64,000 bases of DNA from VRUE01 sp963716735 (GTDB lineage: Bacteria; Actinomycetota; Thermoleophilia; Solirubrobacterales; 70-9), in contig OY970321.1 of assembly GCA_963716735.1 (NCBI GenBank), forward strand, positions 1,488,001 to 1,552,000. Reading direction: 5' to 3'. The position numbers were made by a program, and so were the translations under genes. Positions 16,949 to 25,654 of this stretch are shown here, in pieces (position 1 is the first letter of the stretch; every line of letters begins with the position of its first letter). The notes under the pieces are model-generated. The model ran no database searches, was not told where the DNA came from, and saw only the letters and a list, made by a program, of their open reading frames with translations.

Positions 16949-17332
16949 CTACCTCGCCGTCGGCGCCTTGCGCTTGCCGGCAACGCTCATCCGGCGCGGG
17001 CCCTTGCGGCCGCGCGCGTTGGTCTTCGTCCGCTGGCCCCGGACCGGCAGGCCGCGGCGATGGCGCAGGCCCCGGTAGGAACCGATCTCCATCAGCCGTT
17101 TGACGTCCTGGGAGCGCTCGCGCCGCAGATCGCCCTCGACCTCGCGCCGCTCAACCGCCTCGCGCAAATTCACGACCTCTTCCTCGGTCAGGTCCTTGAC
17201 CGAGGTGTTCGGGTCGATCTTGGTCTCAGCGAGGATGTCCTGGGCGGTGGAGCGACCGATACCGAAGATGTAGGTGAGCCCGATTTCGACCCGCTTGTTG
17301 ACCGGGATGTTGATCCCCGCGATTCGTGCCAT
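16949..17332 (-). CDS. rpsM: 30S ribosomal protein S13
   Basis: 127 residues. It begins MARIAGINIPVNKRVEIGL and contains the helix-hairpin-helix YIFGIGRSTAQDIL and the C-terminal RGQRTKTNARGRKGPRR tail that contacts P-site tRNA. It starts 3 bases after the rpmJ stop, in the usual rpmJ-rpsM-rpsK-rpsD order. Confidence 0.97.
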   Translation of the reverse strand: MARIAGINIPVNKRVEIGLTYIFGIGRSTAQDILAETKIDPNTSVKDLTEEEVVNLREAVERREVEGDLRRERSQDVKRLMEIGSYRGLRHRRGLPVRGQRTKTNARGRKGPRRMSVAGKRKAPTAR

Positions 17333-17335
17333 GCG

Positions 17336-17449
17336 TCAGCCCTGCCGCTGCTTGTGGCGCGGGTTTTGGCAGATCACCAGGACCGCACCGTTGCGGCGGA
17401 TCACCTTGCACTTTTCGCACATCGGCTTTACGGAAGCTCGGACCTTCAT
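17336..17449 (-). CDS. rpmJ: 50S ribosomal protein L36
   Basis: 37 residues. The sequence MKVRASVKPMCEKCKVIRR is followed by NGAVLVICQNPRHKQRQG. The zinc-binding pattern C-x2-C...C...H (CEKC, IC, PRHK) is intact, so this is the C+ form. It begins the alpha operon. infA, often directly upstream, is absent; the upstream 126 bases are non-coding and the next gene is an O-methyltransferase. Confidence 0.95.
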   Translation of the reverse strand: MKVRASVKPMCEKCKVIRRNGAVLVICQNPRHKQRQG

Positions 17450-17575
17450 CGCTCCGGTGTTGTCTCGACTACAGGACTCCCGTCCGCCCCATGAATCGGG
17501 CAAGCGGGCACGAACAAACGGCCCTCAAGGCCGACCGGGAAAGATAGCAGGGGACGACTGGCGGCGGCGCCCTCC
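17450..17575 (-). promoter_or_regulatory. leader/promoter region of the alpha operon (non-coding)
   Basis: 126 bases between the O-methyltransferase stop and rpmJ with no plausible frame. It is the only sizeable gap between map and rpmJ apart from the one at 18245-18303, and the natural place for an alpha-operon promoter. I see no clear -35/-10 pair and no recognised riboregulator. Confidence 0.35.
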
Positions 17576-18244
17576 TCAGGCGCCGACCAAGGCCAGGGTG
17601 AAGCCGTCGTAGCCCTTGCCGCCAACGGTCTGGATCGTGGTCGCGGTGACGCGTGGATCGCCAGCGATCATCTCGTGCAGGCGACGCTGCGCCGGAATCG
17701 TCGGCTCCTCGCTCTCGGGGTCGGCGAGAGCACCGTCGCGGACGACGTTGTCGGCGGCAATCAGGCCCCCGGGCCGGGTGCGCTCGAGCGACCAGGCGAA
17801 GTAGTCGGGGGTGTGGATCTTGTCGGCGTCGATGAAGACGAAGTCGAATGGTCCAACGCCCTCCGTGTCCAGCACCGGCAACACATCAAGCGCCGGACCG
17901 ACGCGAAGGTCAACGACGCCCGCAAGCCCGGCGCCGGCAATGTTCTTGCGAGCGACCTCGGCATAGTCGGCGGTCGCCTCAAGGGTGATCAGCCGACCGC
18001 CTTCCGGCAGCGCACGTGCGAGCCAGATCGTGCTGTACCCCGCCAGCGTCCCGAACTCCAGCACCGTCCGAGCTCCAATCGACCGCACCAGGATCTCCAG
18101 CAGCCGCGCCTGCGGCGGCGAAACCTGGATCTCGGGCAGCCCCGCGTCAACACCAGCTTTCAGAGCCTCCTCCAGCACCTCATCCCCCGGCGCCAGCAAC
18201 CCGCTTACATACTCATCGACCTCAGCCCACCGATCCGACCGCAT
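17576..18244 (-). CDS. SAM-dependent O-methyltransferase (caffeoyl-CoA/COMT type)
   Basis: 222 residues. A class I methyltransferase fold of the cation-dependent O-methyltransferase family 3. Motif I is VLEFGTLAGYSTIWLA, the metal-binding acidic motif is FVFIDADK and the later DNVVRDG carries the second ligands. The substrate is probably a small catechol-like or unknown acceptor. It is inserted between map and rpmJ, where infA would often be found; whether it shares the ribosomal transcript is unclear. Confidence 0.9.
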   Translation of the reverse strand: MRSDRWAEVDEYVSGLLAPGDEVLEEALKAGVDAGLPEIQVSPPQARLLEILVRSIGARTVLEFGTLAGYSTIWLARALPEGGRLITLEATADYAEVARKNIAGAGLAGVVDLRVGPALDVLPVLDTEGVGPFDFVFIDADKIHTPDYFAWSLERTRPGGLIAADNVVRDGALADPESEEPTIPAQRRLHEMIAGDPRVTATTIQTVGGKGYDGFTLALVGA

Positions 18245-18303
18245 CAGCTGACCCTAACGCGCGCCCGAGAAAGGGAGGCCCCTCCCCGCAAGCGCTCTCG
18301 TCC

Positions 18304-19062
18304 CTACTCGTCCTCGTGCCAGGGCGTGAGGATCCGCGGCCCGTCGGCCGTGACCGCGATCGTGAACTCGAAGTGGGCGGCCAGGGAGCCGTCCTGGGAG
18401 TAGACGGCCCAGCCGTCATTGCCCATCTTGACCAGCGGGCCGCCGGCATTGACCATCGGCTCGATCGCCAGCACCGTGCCCTCCTCCAGTTCCGGGCCCT
18501 TGCCAGGCTCGCCGAAGTTGGGGACCTGCGGGTCCTCGTGCATGTCGCGACCGATCCCGTGCCCGACCAAGGTGCGGATGATCGAAAGCCCCTCGATCTC
18601 AACCGAGCGCTGGATCGCCGCCGAGACGTCGCCGAGGTGGTTGCCGGGCCGCATCTGCTCGACGGCGGCAAACAGCGCCCCTTTGGTCACGTCGAGCAGC
18701 TTGCGCGCCTCCGGAGTTACCGAGCCGATCGGAAGGGTCATCGCGGCGTCGGAGACCCAACCGTCCTTGATCACCCCGACGTCGACCGAGAGCACGTCAC
18801 CGCGCTTCAGCTCATAGGGCCCGGGGATGCCATGCACGACCATCGAGTTGGGCGAGGCGCAGATCGAGCCAGGAAAGCCACGGTAGCCCTTGAAGGCGGG
18901 CTCGGCTCCCTGCGAGCGGATGAACTTCTCCGCGGCGGTGTCCAGCTCCTTGGTCGTGACCCCGGCGCGCGCCTTGGCAGCCAACATCCGCAAGCAGCGG
19001 ACCAGGATCTCGCCCGAGGCGGCCATCTTGTCGACCTGCTCGGGGGTCTTGCGGATGATCAT
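18304..19062 (-). CDS. map: type I methionine aminopeptidase
   Basis: 252 residues from ATG 19062 (MIIRKTPEQVDKMAASG); a GTG at 19071 would add three. It removes the initiator Met. Metal ligands and active-site residues are visible: the His of VVHGIPG, DVGV and DAAM aspartates, GHGIGRDMHEDPQ, VLAIEPMV and the last Glu of HFEFTIAVT. It follows adk in the spc operon, as in many bacteria. Confidence 0.95.
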   Translation of the reverse strand: MIIRKTPEQVDKMAASGEILVRCLRMLAAKARAGVTTKELDTAAEKFIRSQGAEPAFKGYRGFPGSICASPNSMVVHGIPGPYELKRGDVLSVDVGVIKDGWVSDAAMTLPIGSVTPEARKLLDVTKGALFAAVEQMRPGNHLGDVSAAIQRSVEIEGLSIIRTLVGHGIGRDMHEDPQVPNFGEPGKGPELEEGTVLAIEPMVNAGGPLVKMGNDGWAVYSQDGSLAAHFEFTIAVTADGPRILTPWHEDE

Positions 19063-19094
19063 CCGGTACACGCTAGCCGTCCCGCCAAGTAGTC

Positions 19095-19775
19095 CTAGAC
19101 GGTCTGGTCGGCTTCAAGCTTCAGCGTCGCCAGGGAGCGGCGCAGCTCGTCGGCGACGGCGTCCGGAGCGGCAGCCCCGTCGATCCGTCGCAGCAGGCTC
19201 TGGTGGTCGTAGAACTCGATCAGCGGCTCGGTCTTCTCGTGGTAGGTGTCGAGCCGGTGGCGGATCACCTCCGGCTTGTCGTCGTCGCGGACGAGCAGTT
19301 CGCTGCCGTCGACGTCGCAAACGCCCTCGCGCTCGGGCGGGTTGAAGTCGACGTGGAAGACGTGGCCGCTCTCGGCGCAGGTGCGGCGGCCGCCCAGCCT
19401 CCGCATCACCTCATCGTCGCCGGCGTCGATCAACAGCACCGCTGTCAGCTCCCTGCCGAGCTCGCCGAGCTTCGCCGCCAGCGCCTCGGCCTGCGGCACG
19501 GTGCGGGGAAAGCCATCGAGGATGAAGCCGTCTGTGGCCTCGGCGGAATCGATCCGCTCGCCGATCGCGCCGACGATCACGTCGTCGGGGACCAGGTCGC
19601 CGCGGTCCATGTACTCCTTCGCCGCCCTGCCCAACTCGGTTTCGTCACGCACCGCCGCCCGCAGGATGTCCCCGGTTGCGTAGTAGGGCAGTTGCAGATC
19701 TTCCTGCAGCCGCTCCCCCTGAGTGCCCTTACCGCTGCCGGGAGGGCCGAGAAGGACGAGGTTGAGTTGAGTCAT
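19095..19775 (-). CDS. adk: adenylate kinase
   Basis: 226 residues from ATG 19775 (MTQLNLVLLGPPGSGKGTQ), the standard start; upstream frame is not coding. The P-loop is GPPGSGKGT (10-18), the NMP-binding region has TGDILRAAV and the DGFPRT motif is present. The LID carries C-x6-H-type residues. Length is slightly above the usual 215. It lies between secY and map. Confidence 0.96.
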   Translation of the reverse strand: MTQLNLVLLGPPGSGKGTQGERLQEDLQLPYYATGDILRAAVRDETELGRAAKEYMDRGDLVPDDVIVGAIGERIDSAEATDGFILDGFPRTVPQAEALAAKLGELGRELTAVLLIDAGDDEVMRRLGGRRTCAESGHVFHVDFNPPEREGVCDVDGSELLVRDDDKPEVIRHRLDTYHEKTEPLIEFYDHQSLLRRIDGAAAPDAVADELRRSLATLKLEADQTV

Positions 19776-19940
19776 TTCAATGAGGTTGAAATTAGCGAAG
19801 GATGGAACGGCCGTGAAAATCAAGCAGGTCGGTGGACGCAGGGAGCGAGGTGAGGGGAGCGCACTGTCGTGCGTGACCCGATCCGAGCGACCGAGGACGC
19901 CGAGATGCGCCGGTTTGCAGCGGCCGCGCCTGAGTAGGTC

Positions 19941-21215
19941 CTATTTCAAGAACCCCTCGTAATTTCTCATCATGAGTTGAGCCTCGAGCTGCTTGACCGT
20001 ATCCAAAGCTACGCCGATGACGATCAGGATCGAGGTTCCACCGAAAAAGAAGTTGGCCGAGGTCTGGCTGATCAGAATCGTCGGCAACGCCGCCACCGCC
20101 CCCAGGTAGAGGGCGCCGGGGAAGGTGAGGCGGGAGAGGATGCGGTCGAGATACTCGGCGGTGGGACGCCCCGGACGCACGCCCGGGATGAAGCCGCCGT
20201 ATTTCTTCAGGTTGTCGGCCTGGTCGACCGGGTTGAAGGTCACCGCGGTATAGAAGTAGGTGAAGATGACGATGAAGAAGACCTCGCCGACCACGTACGC
20301 CCAGCCGTTGGGACTGAAGAAGGCGGCGAAGTCGAGTGCCGCCGGCGTGTTGAGCATCTGACCGATCGTCGGCGGGAAGGCCATGATCGAGGCGGCGAAG
20401 ATGACCGGGATGACGCCGGCCATATTGACCCGCAGCGGCAGGTAGGTGGAGCCGCCGGAGGTCATTTTGCGGCCGACCATCCGTTTCGCGTACTGGACCG
20501 GGATGCGGCGCTGCCCCTCCTGGACGAAGACGATCGCGACGATCACGGCCAGGGCGACGAAGGGCATCATCACGACGAAGACCTGGTCGGGGTTGTTCCA
20601 CCATTGCTGAAGCCCGTTCGGCAGGCCGGAGACGATCGAGGCGAAGATCATCAGCGAGATGCCGTTGCCGATGCCCCGCTGGGTGATCAGCTCGCCCAAC
20701 CACATCAGCAGCGTGCAGCCGGCGGTCAGGCAGATCACGATCAGCAGGACTTTGGGGCCGGAAAGGGCACCGATGACGTTGTTCCCCCCGGCTTCATTGC
20801 CAAAGGAACGGAAGAGGAAGACGTAGCCGAAGGACTGCGCGAAGGCAAGGCCGACGGTGAGATAGCGGGTGTACTGGGTGATTTTCTGCTGCCCCACCTC
20901 GCCCTCTTTCTGCAGTTTCTCCAGCGAGGGCACGACCACGGTCAGCAGCTGCAGGATGATCGAAGCGGTGATGTAGGGCATGATCCCCAGCGCGAACAGG
21001 GAGAGCCGCGAGAGACCGCCGCCGGAGAAGGTGTTGAGGAAATTGAGGATGTTGCCGCCGCCGAAGTTGCTCTGCAATTCCTTCACGGCTTCGATGTCCA
21101 CCCCCGGCGCGGGGATGTAGGCCCCCAGCCGGTAGAGCAGGAGCATCGCCGCGGTGAACGCAAGCTTCTTGCGGATCTCCGCGACGCCGAAAGCGTTCGC
21201 AATAGTCCTGAGCAT
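19941..21215 (-). CDS. secY: protein translocase subunit SecY
   Basis: 424 residues and about ten transmembrane helices. The N-terminus has AFGVAEIRKKLAFT, the plug region contains NFLNTFSGGGLSRLSLFALG, and the loop KRMVGRKMTSGGSTYLPLRVN is characteristic. It forms the SecYEG channel; secE is encoded at 50.6 kb. It overlaps the rplO stop by one base. A 165-base gap separates its stop from adk, which may hold an internal promoter. Confidence 0.97.
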   Translation of the reverse strand: MLRTIANAFGVAEIRKKLAFTAAMLLLYRLGAYIPAPGVDIEAVKELQSNFGGGNILNFLNTFSGGGLSRLSLFALGIMPYITASIILQLLTVVVPSLEKLQKEGEVGQQKITQYTRYLTVGLAFAQSFGYVFLFRSFGNEAGGNNVIGALSGPKVLLIVICLTAGCTLLMWLGELITQRGIGNGISLMIFASIVSGLPNGLQQWWNNPDQVFVVMMPFVALAVIVAIVFVQEGQRRIPVQYAKRMVGRKMTSGGSTYLPLRVNMAGVIPVIFAASIMAFPPTIGQMLNTPAALDFAAFFSPNGWAYVVGEVFFIVIFTYFYTAVTFNPVDQADNLKKYGGFIPGVRPGRPTAEYLDRILSRLTFPGALYLGAVAALPTILISQTSANFFFGGTSILIVIGVALDTVKQLEAQLMMRNYEGFLK

Positions 21216-21742
21216 TACGGCTCCAGAGTGTGACAGGAACCGCCGGCTGCCTCGATCTTCTCCCTGGCGGCCGCGCTGAAGGCATGAGCGTGAACATCGA
21301 GCTTCTTCGAGATCTCACCGCGGGCGAGGATCTTGACGGGGTCCGAGCGCTTCGCCAGGCCCTTTGCCTTGAGCGCCTCCAGGTTGACCTCGGCGCCGGC
21401 GTCAAAGCGCTCCTCGAGATCGCCGACGTTGACCGGCTGAGTCGAGGTACGGAAGTTCTCAAACGGCATCGACTGCTTTTTGTGCGGGCCGCGCAGCTTT
21501 CGCATCCGCATGTGGATCGGGTTCTGCCCACCCTCGTATCCAGCCTTGCGCTTGCGGCCCGATCGCGCCCCGGCACCCTTGTGACCGCGCCCGGAGGTCT
21601 TGCCGAGCCCGCTGCCCTCGCCCCGCCCGATCCGCTTGCGCGGCCGTTTCGAGCCTGGCTTGGGTGAGAGGTTGTGCAGCCCGATCTCGAGCGTACGCTC
21701 ACTCGGCGCGTCCTCTTTGGCTTTCGCGGCTTTCTCAGCCAC
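21215..21742 (-). CDS. rplO: 50S ribosomal protein L15
   Basis: 175 residues from GTG 21742 (VAEKAAKAKEDAPS), which overlaps the 3' end of rpmD by 8 bases. The N-terminal 25 residues are a charged extension before the L15 core (LSPKPGSKRPRKRIGRGEGSG, shown in part). The Gly/Lys-rich RGHKGAGARSG and the C-terminal VDVHAHAFS-like segment are typical. Confidence 0.95.
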   Translation of the reverse strand: MAEKAAKAKEDAPSERTLEIGLHNLSPKPGSKRPRKRIGRGEGSGLGKTSGRGHKGAGARSGRKRKAGYEGGQNPIHMRMRKLRGPHKKQSMPFENFRTSTQPVNVGDLEERFDAGAEVNLEALKAKGLAKRSDPVKILARGEISKKLDVHAHAFSAAAREKIEAAGGSCHTLEP

Positions 21743-21914
21743 CGTCGACCTCCACCAGATGCGACACAACCTTCAGCTGCCCCTGCAATTGCGGAGAGTC
21801 TTTGCGCTCAACAGCCCTGTTGATCTTTCCCAGACCCAGCGCGGCAAGCGTAGCTTTCTGACTCGGATTGGAGCCATTCGCAGACCTGATCTGCTTGATC
21901 TTCACCGCGCTCAC
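21735..21914 (-). CDS. rpmD: 50S ribosomal protein L30
   Basis: 59 residues from GTG 21914, which overlaps the rpsE stop (GTGA); a second in-frame GTG at 21905 gives the more usual start VKIKQIRSANG. The L30 core is clear: KIKQIRS, then TLAALGLGKINRAVERKDSP and a closing VSHLVEV. It is the normal neighbour between rpsE and rplO. Confidence 0.93.
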   Translation of the reverse strand: MSAVKIKQIRSANGSNPSQKATLAALGLGKINRAVERKDSPQLQGQLKVVSHLVEVDGG

Positions 21915-22600
21915 GACTCCTCAGCTTTCGCCTCAGCGGCCGGGGCGGTCGCCTCCTCGGCCGGAGCCTCAGCAGCTTTCTCCTCAGCGGCCGGGGCCTG
22001 GGGCTCCTCAACCGCCTCACCCGAACCCTCGGCGGAAACGGTGGTCGCACCGTTCGACTTCTGAACTCCCAAGACCTGAGCCACGGTCAGCCCGCGCAGC
22101 TCAGCGACCTCCTCCGGCCGCCGCAGACGGACCAGGCCGTCCATCGTCGCCTTCACAAGATTGATCGGGTTCTGCGTGCCGATGCTCTTGGTGAGCACGT
22201 CGCGCACACCGCCAAGCTCGAGCACCGCCCGCACGCCGCCGCCGGCGATCACGCCGGTACCGGGGCTGGCCGGCCGCAGGACGACGTGGCCGGCGCCGTA
22301 GCGGCCGATGATCTTGTGGGTCAGCGTCTGCCCGTATTTGGGCACGCGGATCAAGCTCTTGCGCGCGTTCTCGACCGCCTTCTGGATCGCCAGGGGAACC
22401 TCGCGAGCCTTGCCGTAGCCGATCCCGACCACGCCCTCTTCGTCGCCGACGGCGACGAGCGCGGTGAAGGAGAAGCGGCGGCCGCCCTTGACCACCTTGG
22501 CGACGCGGTTGATCTCGATCACCCGCTCCTGGAGATCGAGCCCGCGGGGGCTCACCGTCTCCACGTTGGTCATGTCCATGCCCTTCATCGGACCGGACAC
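21911..22600 (-). CDS. rpsE: 30S ribosomal protein S5 with acidic C-terminal tail
   Basis: Up to 229 residues (GTG 22600; internal ATGs at 22588, 22579 and 22573 are possible). The double-stranded RNA-binding S5 N-domain (LQERVIEINRVAKVVKGG) and S5 C-domain (VLRPASPGTGVIAGGGVRAV) are followed by an Ala/Glu-rich tail of about 45 residues beyond normal S5 length. The tail is mainly EEKAAEAPAEEA-type repeats. Confidence 0.95.
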   Translation of the reverse strand: MSGPMKGMDMTNVETVSPRGLDLQERVIEINRVAKVVKGGRRFSFTALVAVGDEEGVVGIGYGKAREVPLAIQKAVENARKSLIRVPKYGQTLTHKIIGRYGAGHVVLRPASPGTGVIAGGGVRAVLELGGVRDVLTKSIGTQNPINLVKATMDGLVRLRRPEEVAELRGLTVAQVLGVQKSNGATTVSAEGSGEAVEEPQAPAAEEKAAEAPAEEATAPAAEAKAEES

Positions 22601-22631
22601 CGTAGCTGAATGGACGACGTGCGGAAGATCA

Positions 22632-22985
22632 TCAGAACTTCAGCCCTTTCTCGCGGGCGCCTTCGGCCAGAGCCTTGACGCGGCCGTGGAATTGGTAACC
22701 GCCGCGGTCGAAGACGCAGGTCTCGACCCCGGCAGCCTTGGCGCGCTCGGCGAGCAGCTCCCCGGCGCGCTTCGCCTGATCGCTGGCTGTGAGCTTGCGC
22801 AACTCCGGCTCGGTCCAGTTGACGGCGGCGAGAGTCGCCCCGGCGGCGTCGTCGATGAGCTGGGCGAAGACACCACGGTTGGAGCGGTAGACGGAGAGCC
22901 GCGGACGCTCAGCGCTGCCGACGATGCGGGCGCGAACCCGGCGGCGACGGCGCAGGCGCTGCTGGCGCTTGGTCATGACCGTCAT
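22632..22985 (-). CDS. rplR: 50S ribosomal protein L18
   Basis: 117 residues. The ATG at 22985 overlaps the rplF stop (ATGA); a second ATG lies 9 bases on. A strongly basic N-terminus (TKRQQRLRRRRRVR) is followed by the L18 core (RPRLSVYRSNRGVFAQLIDD) and the C-terminal FDRGGYQFHGRVKALAEGAR that binds 5S rRNA. Confidence 0.97.
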   Translation of the reverse strand: MTVMTKRQQRLRRRRRVRARIVGSAERPRLSVYRSNRGVFAQLIDDAAGATLAAVNWTEPELRKLTASDQAKRAGELLAERAKAAGVETCVFDRGGYQFHGRVKALAEGAREKGLKF

Positions 22986-23515
22986 GCGCGCTTACCCACC
23001 TTGCGCATCACGTGCTCGTCGCGATAGCGGATCCCCTTGCCCTTGTAGGGCTCGGGCGGGCGGCGCTTGCGGATGTCCGCTGCGACCTGTCCGACCATCT
23101 GCTTGTCGATCCCGCGCACGATCACCTCGGTCGGCTGCGGGACCTCGAACTCGATCCCCTCCGGCGGCTCGATCGAGACCGGGTGGGAGTAGCCAAGCGC
23201 AAGCTCGAGGTTCTTGCCTTTGAGCTGGGCGCGGTAGCCGACCCCCTGGATCTCGAGCCGCTTCTCGAAGCCGTCGGTGACGCCCTCGACCATGTTCGCG
23301 ATCAGGCTCCGGGTCAACCCGTGCAGGGCTCGATGCTCGCCGCGATCGGTGGGGCGCTCCACGGTGACAGTGCCGTCGGCCTGCTCGACCTTCATCTCGG
23401 CAGAGAGGCTCTGGGCCAGCTCGCCCTTCGGGCCCTTGACGGCAACCCGCCCAGGGGCAAGCTCGACCGTGACGGACTCGGGAATGGAGATCGGTTTTCT
23501 TCCAATGCGGCTCAT
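22982..23515 (-). CDS. rplF: 50S ribosomal protein L6
   Basis: 177 residues. It begins MSRIGRKPISIPESVTVEL and carries two L6 repeats, including GVTDGFEKRLEIQGVGYRA and the C-terminal RKRRPPEPYKGKGIRY signature. Coupled to rplR by an ATGA overlap. Confidence 0.98.
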   Translation of the reverse strand: MSRIGRKPISIPESVTVELAPGRVAVKGPKGELAQSLSAEMKVEQADGTVTVERPTDRGEHRALHGLTRSLIANMVEGVTDGFEKRLEIQGVGYRAQLKGKNLELALGYSHPVSIEPPEGIEFEVPQPTEVIVRGIDKQMVGQVAADIRKRRPPEPYKGKGIRYRDEHVMRKVGKRA

Positions 23516-23531
23516 CGCTGGCTGCTCCTGG

Positions 23532-23927
23532 TCACCAGACGTAGGCGACTACCTCGCCGCCAACGCCTCTCTGCTTCGCCTCGTGTCCGGTCATCACGCC
23601 GACCGAGGTGCTGACGATCGCCGTACCGGTGCCGCCGTGCACCCGCGGCACTTCGGTGTGATCGACGTAGCGCCGCCGGCCGGGCCGCGAAATCCGCTCC
23701 AGCCCGATGATCACCGGCCGACGGTCCTCGGTGTACTTGAGCCGGATCTCGATCGCCTCGCCGACCTTGGCCGGCTTGCGGTGGAAGTCTCGGATGTAGC
23801 CCTGCTCCTTGAGGATGCGGGACATCTCCTCCTTCAACCGCGAGGCGGGAATCTGCACGTCGTCGTGGCCGGAGCCGAGCGCGTTGCGGATCCTGGTCAG
23901 GTAATCGGCTATGGGGTCGTTCAGCAT
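23532..23927 (-). CDS. rpsH: 30S ribosomal protein S8
   Basis: 131 residues. The start MLNDPIADYLTRIRNA and the C-terminal GTGTAIVSTSVGVMTGHEAKQ are diagnostic of S8, which binds the 16S central domain and represses the spc operon in E. coli. Normal length. Confidence 0.98.
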   Translation of the reverse strand: MLNDPIADYLTRIRNALGSGHDDVQIPASRLKEEMSRILKEQGYIRDFHRKPAKVGEAIEIRLKYTEDRRPVIIGLERISRPGRRRYVDHTEVPRVHGGTGTAIVSTSVGVMTGHEAKQRGVGGEVVAYVW

Positions 23928-23948
23928 GGTTCTGTTGGTCCTATCTGC

Positions 23949-24134
23949 CTACCAGCTCGACTTGGTCATGCCGGGGACGTAACCCTCGTGGGCGGCCTCG
24001 CGCAGGCAGATCCGGCAGAGGCCGAACTTGCGGTAGTAACCGCGCGGGCGCCCGCAGCGGCGACACCGGTTGTATTCACGGGACTTGAACTTGGCCTTGC
24101 GGCCCTGCTTCACCTTCATCGAAGTCTTAGCCAT
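23949..24134 (-). CDS. rpsZ: 30S ribosomal protein S14 type Z
   Basis: 61 residues from ATG 24134 (MAKTSMKVKQ). The two CxxC pairs (CRRC and CRIC) of the zinc-binding short S14 are intact. The start overlaps the rplE stop by eight bases (ATGGCTAA). It occupies the normal spc position between rplE and rpsH. Confidence 0.97.
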   Translation of the reverse strand: MAKTSMKVKQGRKAKFKSREYNRCRRCGRPRGYYRKFGLCRICLREAAHEGYVPGMTKSSW

Positions 24135-24939
24135 CTGCAGAATCCTCCTCGCCGGCAGCGCTGTCGGCCTCGTCGCTCTCGCTCTCGCTCTCGGCGTCAC
24201 CCTCGGCCTCCGGCTCGGGCTTGGCATACGCCTCGGGGTTCTCCTCTTTCAACTGCTCCAGTGCGGCCTGCTCGGCCTCGGCTCGCAGGCGAGCCTCCTC
24301 CTTGCGCTTCTCCTCCTCAGCCGCCGCCTCGGCCTCAGCATCACGGCTGCCCGGCCGACCCTCTTTGGCGAACGGCATACCCAGTCCAAGCAACAGCTCG
24401 AAGGCCTCCTCGTCGGTCTGGGCGGAGGTTGCGATGGTGACGTCGAGGCCGCGCACCTCGTCGATCGAGTCATAGTCGATTTCCGGGAAGATCAGCTGCT
24501 CGCGGACGCCCATCGAGTAGTTGCCGCGACCGTCGAAGGAGCGGGGGTTGAGCCCGCGGAAGTCGCGAATGCGCGGCACGGCGATCGAGGTCAGGCGGTC
24601 GAGGAACTCCCACATACGGGCCCGGCGCAGGGTGACCGAGAGGCCGACCGGCATCCCCTCGCGGACCTTGAAGGAGGCGATCGACTTGCGCGCCCGCCGC
24701 ACGCTGGGCTGCTGACCGGCGATCAATGCCAGCTGCTCCTGGGCGGCCTCGAGCATTTTCGCGTTCTGTTTCGCCTCTCCGGTCCCCATGTTGAGGACGA
24801 TCTTCTGCAGCCTTGGCACCTGCATCGCGGACGAGTAGCCGAATTTCTGCGTCAGGGCAGGCACGACGTCCTGCTCGTAGCGCTCGCGCAGGCGCGGCGG
24901 CGGCGCGGCTTTGGACTGTGGGGTTGTTGCCGCCTCCAC
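24127..24939 (-). CDS. rplE: 50S ribosomal protein L5 with long acidic tail
   Basis: 270 residues, against about 180-187 for ordinary L5. The core runs to about residue 190 (VPRLQKIVLNMGTGEAKQ, RIRDFRGLNPRSFDGRGNYS). The remaining roughly 75 residues are Glu/Ala-rich low-complexity sequence ending in a Ser/Glu/Asp run. L5 binds 5S rRNA and the P-site tRNA. The tail is continuous with the core in one frame, so it is not an obvious assembly artefact. Confidence 0.95.
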   Translation of the reverse strand: MEAATTPQSKAAPPPRLRERYEQDVVPALTQKFGYSSAMQVPRLQKIVLNMGTGEAKQNAKMLEAAQEQLALIAGQQPSVRRARKSIASFKVREGMPVGLSVTLRRARMWEFLDRLTSIAVPRIRDFRGLNPRSFDGRGNYSMGVREQLIFPEIDYDSIDEVRGLDVTIATSAQTDEEAFELLLGLGMPFAKEGRPGSRDAEAEAAAEEEKRKEEARLRAEAEQAALEQLKEENPEAYAKPEPEAEGDAESESESDEADSAAGEEDSADG

Positions 24940-25280
24940 TAGAGCCCCACCCCGCTTCGCTTCGCGAAGCGCTCGCGCTTGCCGCCTTTGTCGCGGCGCA
25001 TGCCGATCCGCGTCGGCTTGTTGTCTTTGGGATCGAGCAGCATCACGTTGGAGACGTGAATCGGCCCCTCCTTCTCGACGATCCCGCCGAGCTGCTGGCC
25101 CGCTTTCTGCACGTCCTGGGTGGGCCGTGCTTTTTCGTGTCGCTTGACCACGTTGATGCCCTCGACGTAGACGAAGCTGCGCTTCGGCTCGGTACGCAGG
25201 ACCCGTCCGGTCTTGCCCGAGTCCTTGCCGCCGATTACCTTGACCATGTCGTCGGTCTTGATCCGCATCCCCTTCGCCAT
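24939..25280 (-). CDS. rplX: 50S ribosomal protein L24
   Basis: 113 residues. The KOW motif near the start (MVKVIGGKDSGKTGRVLRTE) and the core YVEGINVVKRHEKA identify L24, an early 23S assembly protein. The start shares bases with the rplN stop (TGATG). Confidence 0.97.
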   Translation of the reverse strand: MAKGMRIKTDDMVKVIGGKDSGKTGRVLRTEPKRSFVYVEGINVVKRHEKARPTQDVQKAGQQLGGIVEKEGPIHVSNVMLLDPKDNKPTRIGMRRDKGGKRERFAKRSGVGL

Positions 25281-25651
25281 CAGAGGACCTCCGGCGCCAA
25301 CGAGACGATTTTCATGAAGTTGCGCTCGCGCAGCTCGCGGGCGACCGGCCCGAAGATTCGGGTGCCGCGCGGGTTGTTGCTGGCCGGGTCGATCAGCACG
25401 GCGGCGTTTTCGTCGAAGGAGATGTAGGTGCCGTCGGAGCGGCCGAGCTGCTTCTTTGTTCGCACGACGACGGCCTGCACGACCTCGCCCTTGCGGACGC
25501 CTCCCTGCGGGCTGGCCTGTTTCACGGTTGCCGTGATCACGTCGCCGACGCCGGCGTAGCGGCGGTGGGAGCCACCCTTGACCCGGATGCAGAGAATCTC
25601 CCGCGCACCCGAGTTGTCGGCGACCTTGAGCCTGGACTCCTGCTGGATCAT
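25280..25651 (-). CDS. rplN: 50S ribosomal protein L14
   Basis: 123 residues. MIQQESRLKVADNSGAREI and the RIFGPVARELRERNFMKIVS signature are textbook L14. Normal length. It lies 3 bases after rpsQ. Confidence 0.98.
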   Translation of the reverse strand: MIQQESRLKVADNSGAREILCIRVKGGSHRRYAGVGDVITATVKQASPQGGVRKGEVVQAVVVRTKKQLGRSDGTYISFDENAAVLIDPASNNPRGTRIFGPVARELRERNFMKIVSLAPEVL

Positions 25652-25654
25652 CTT

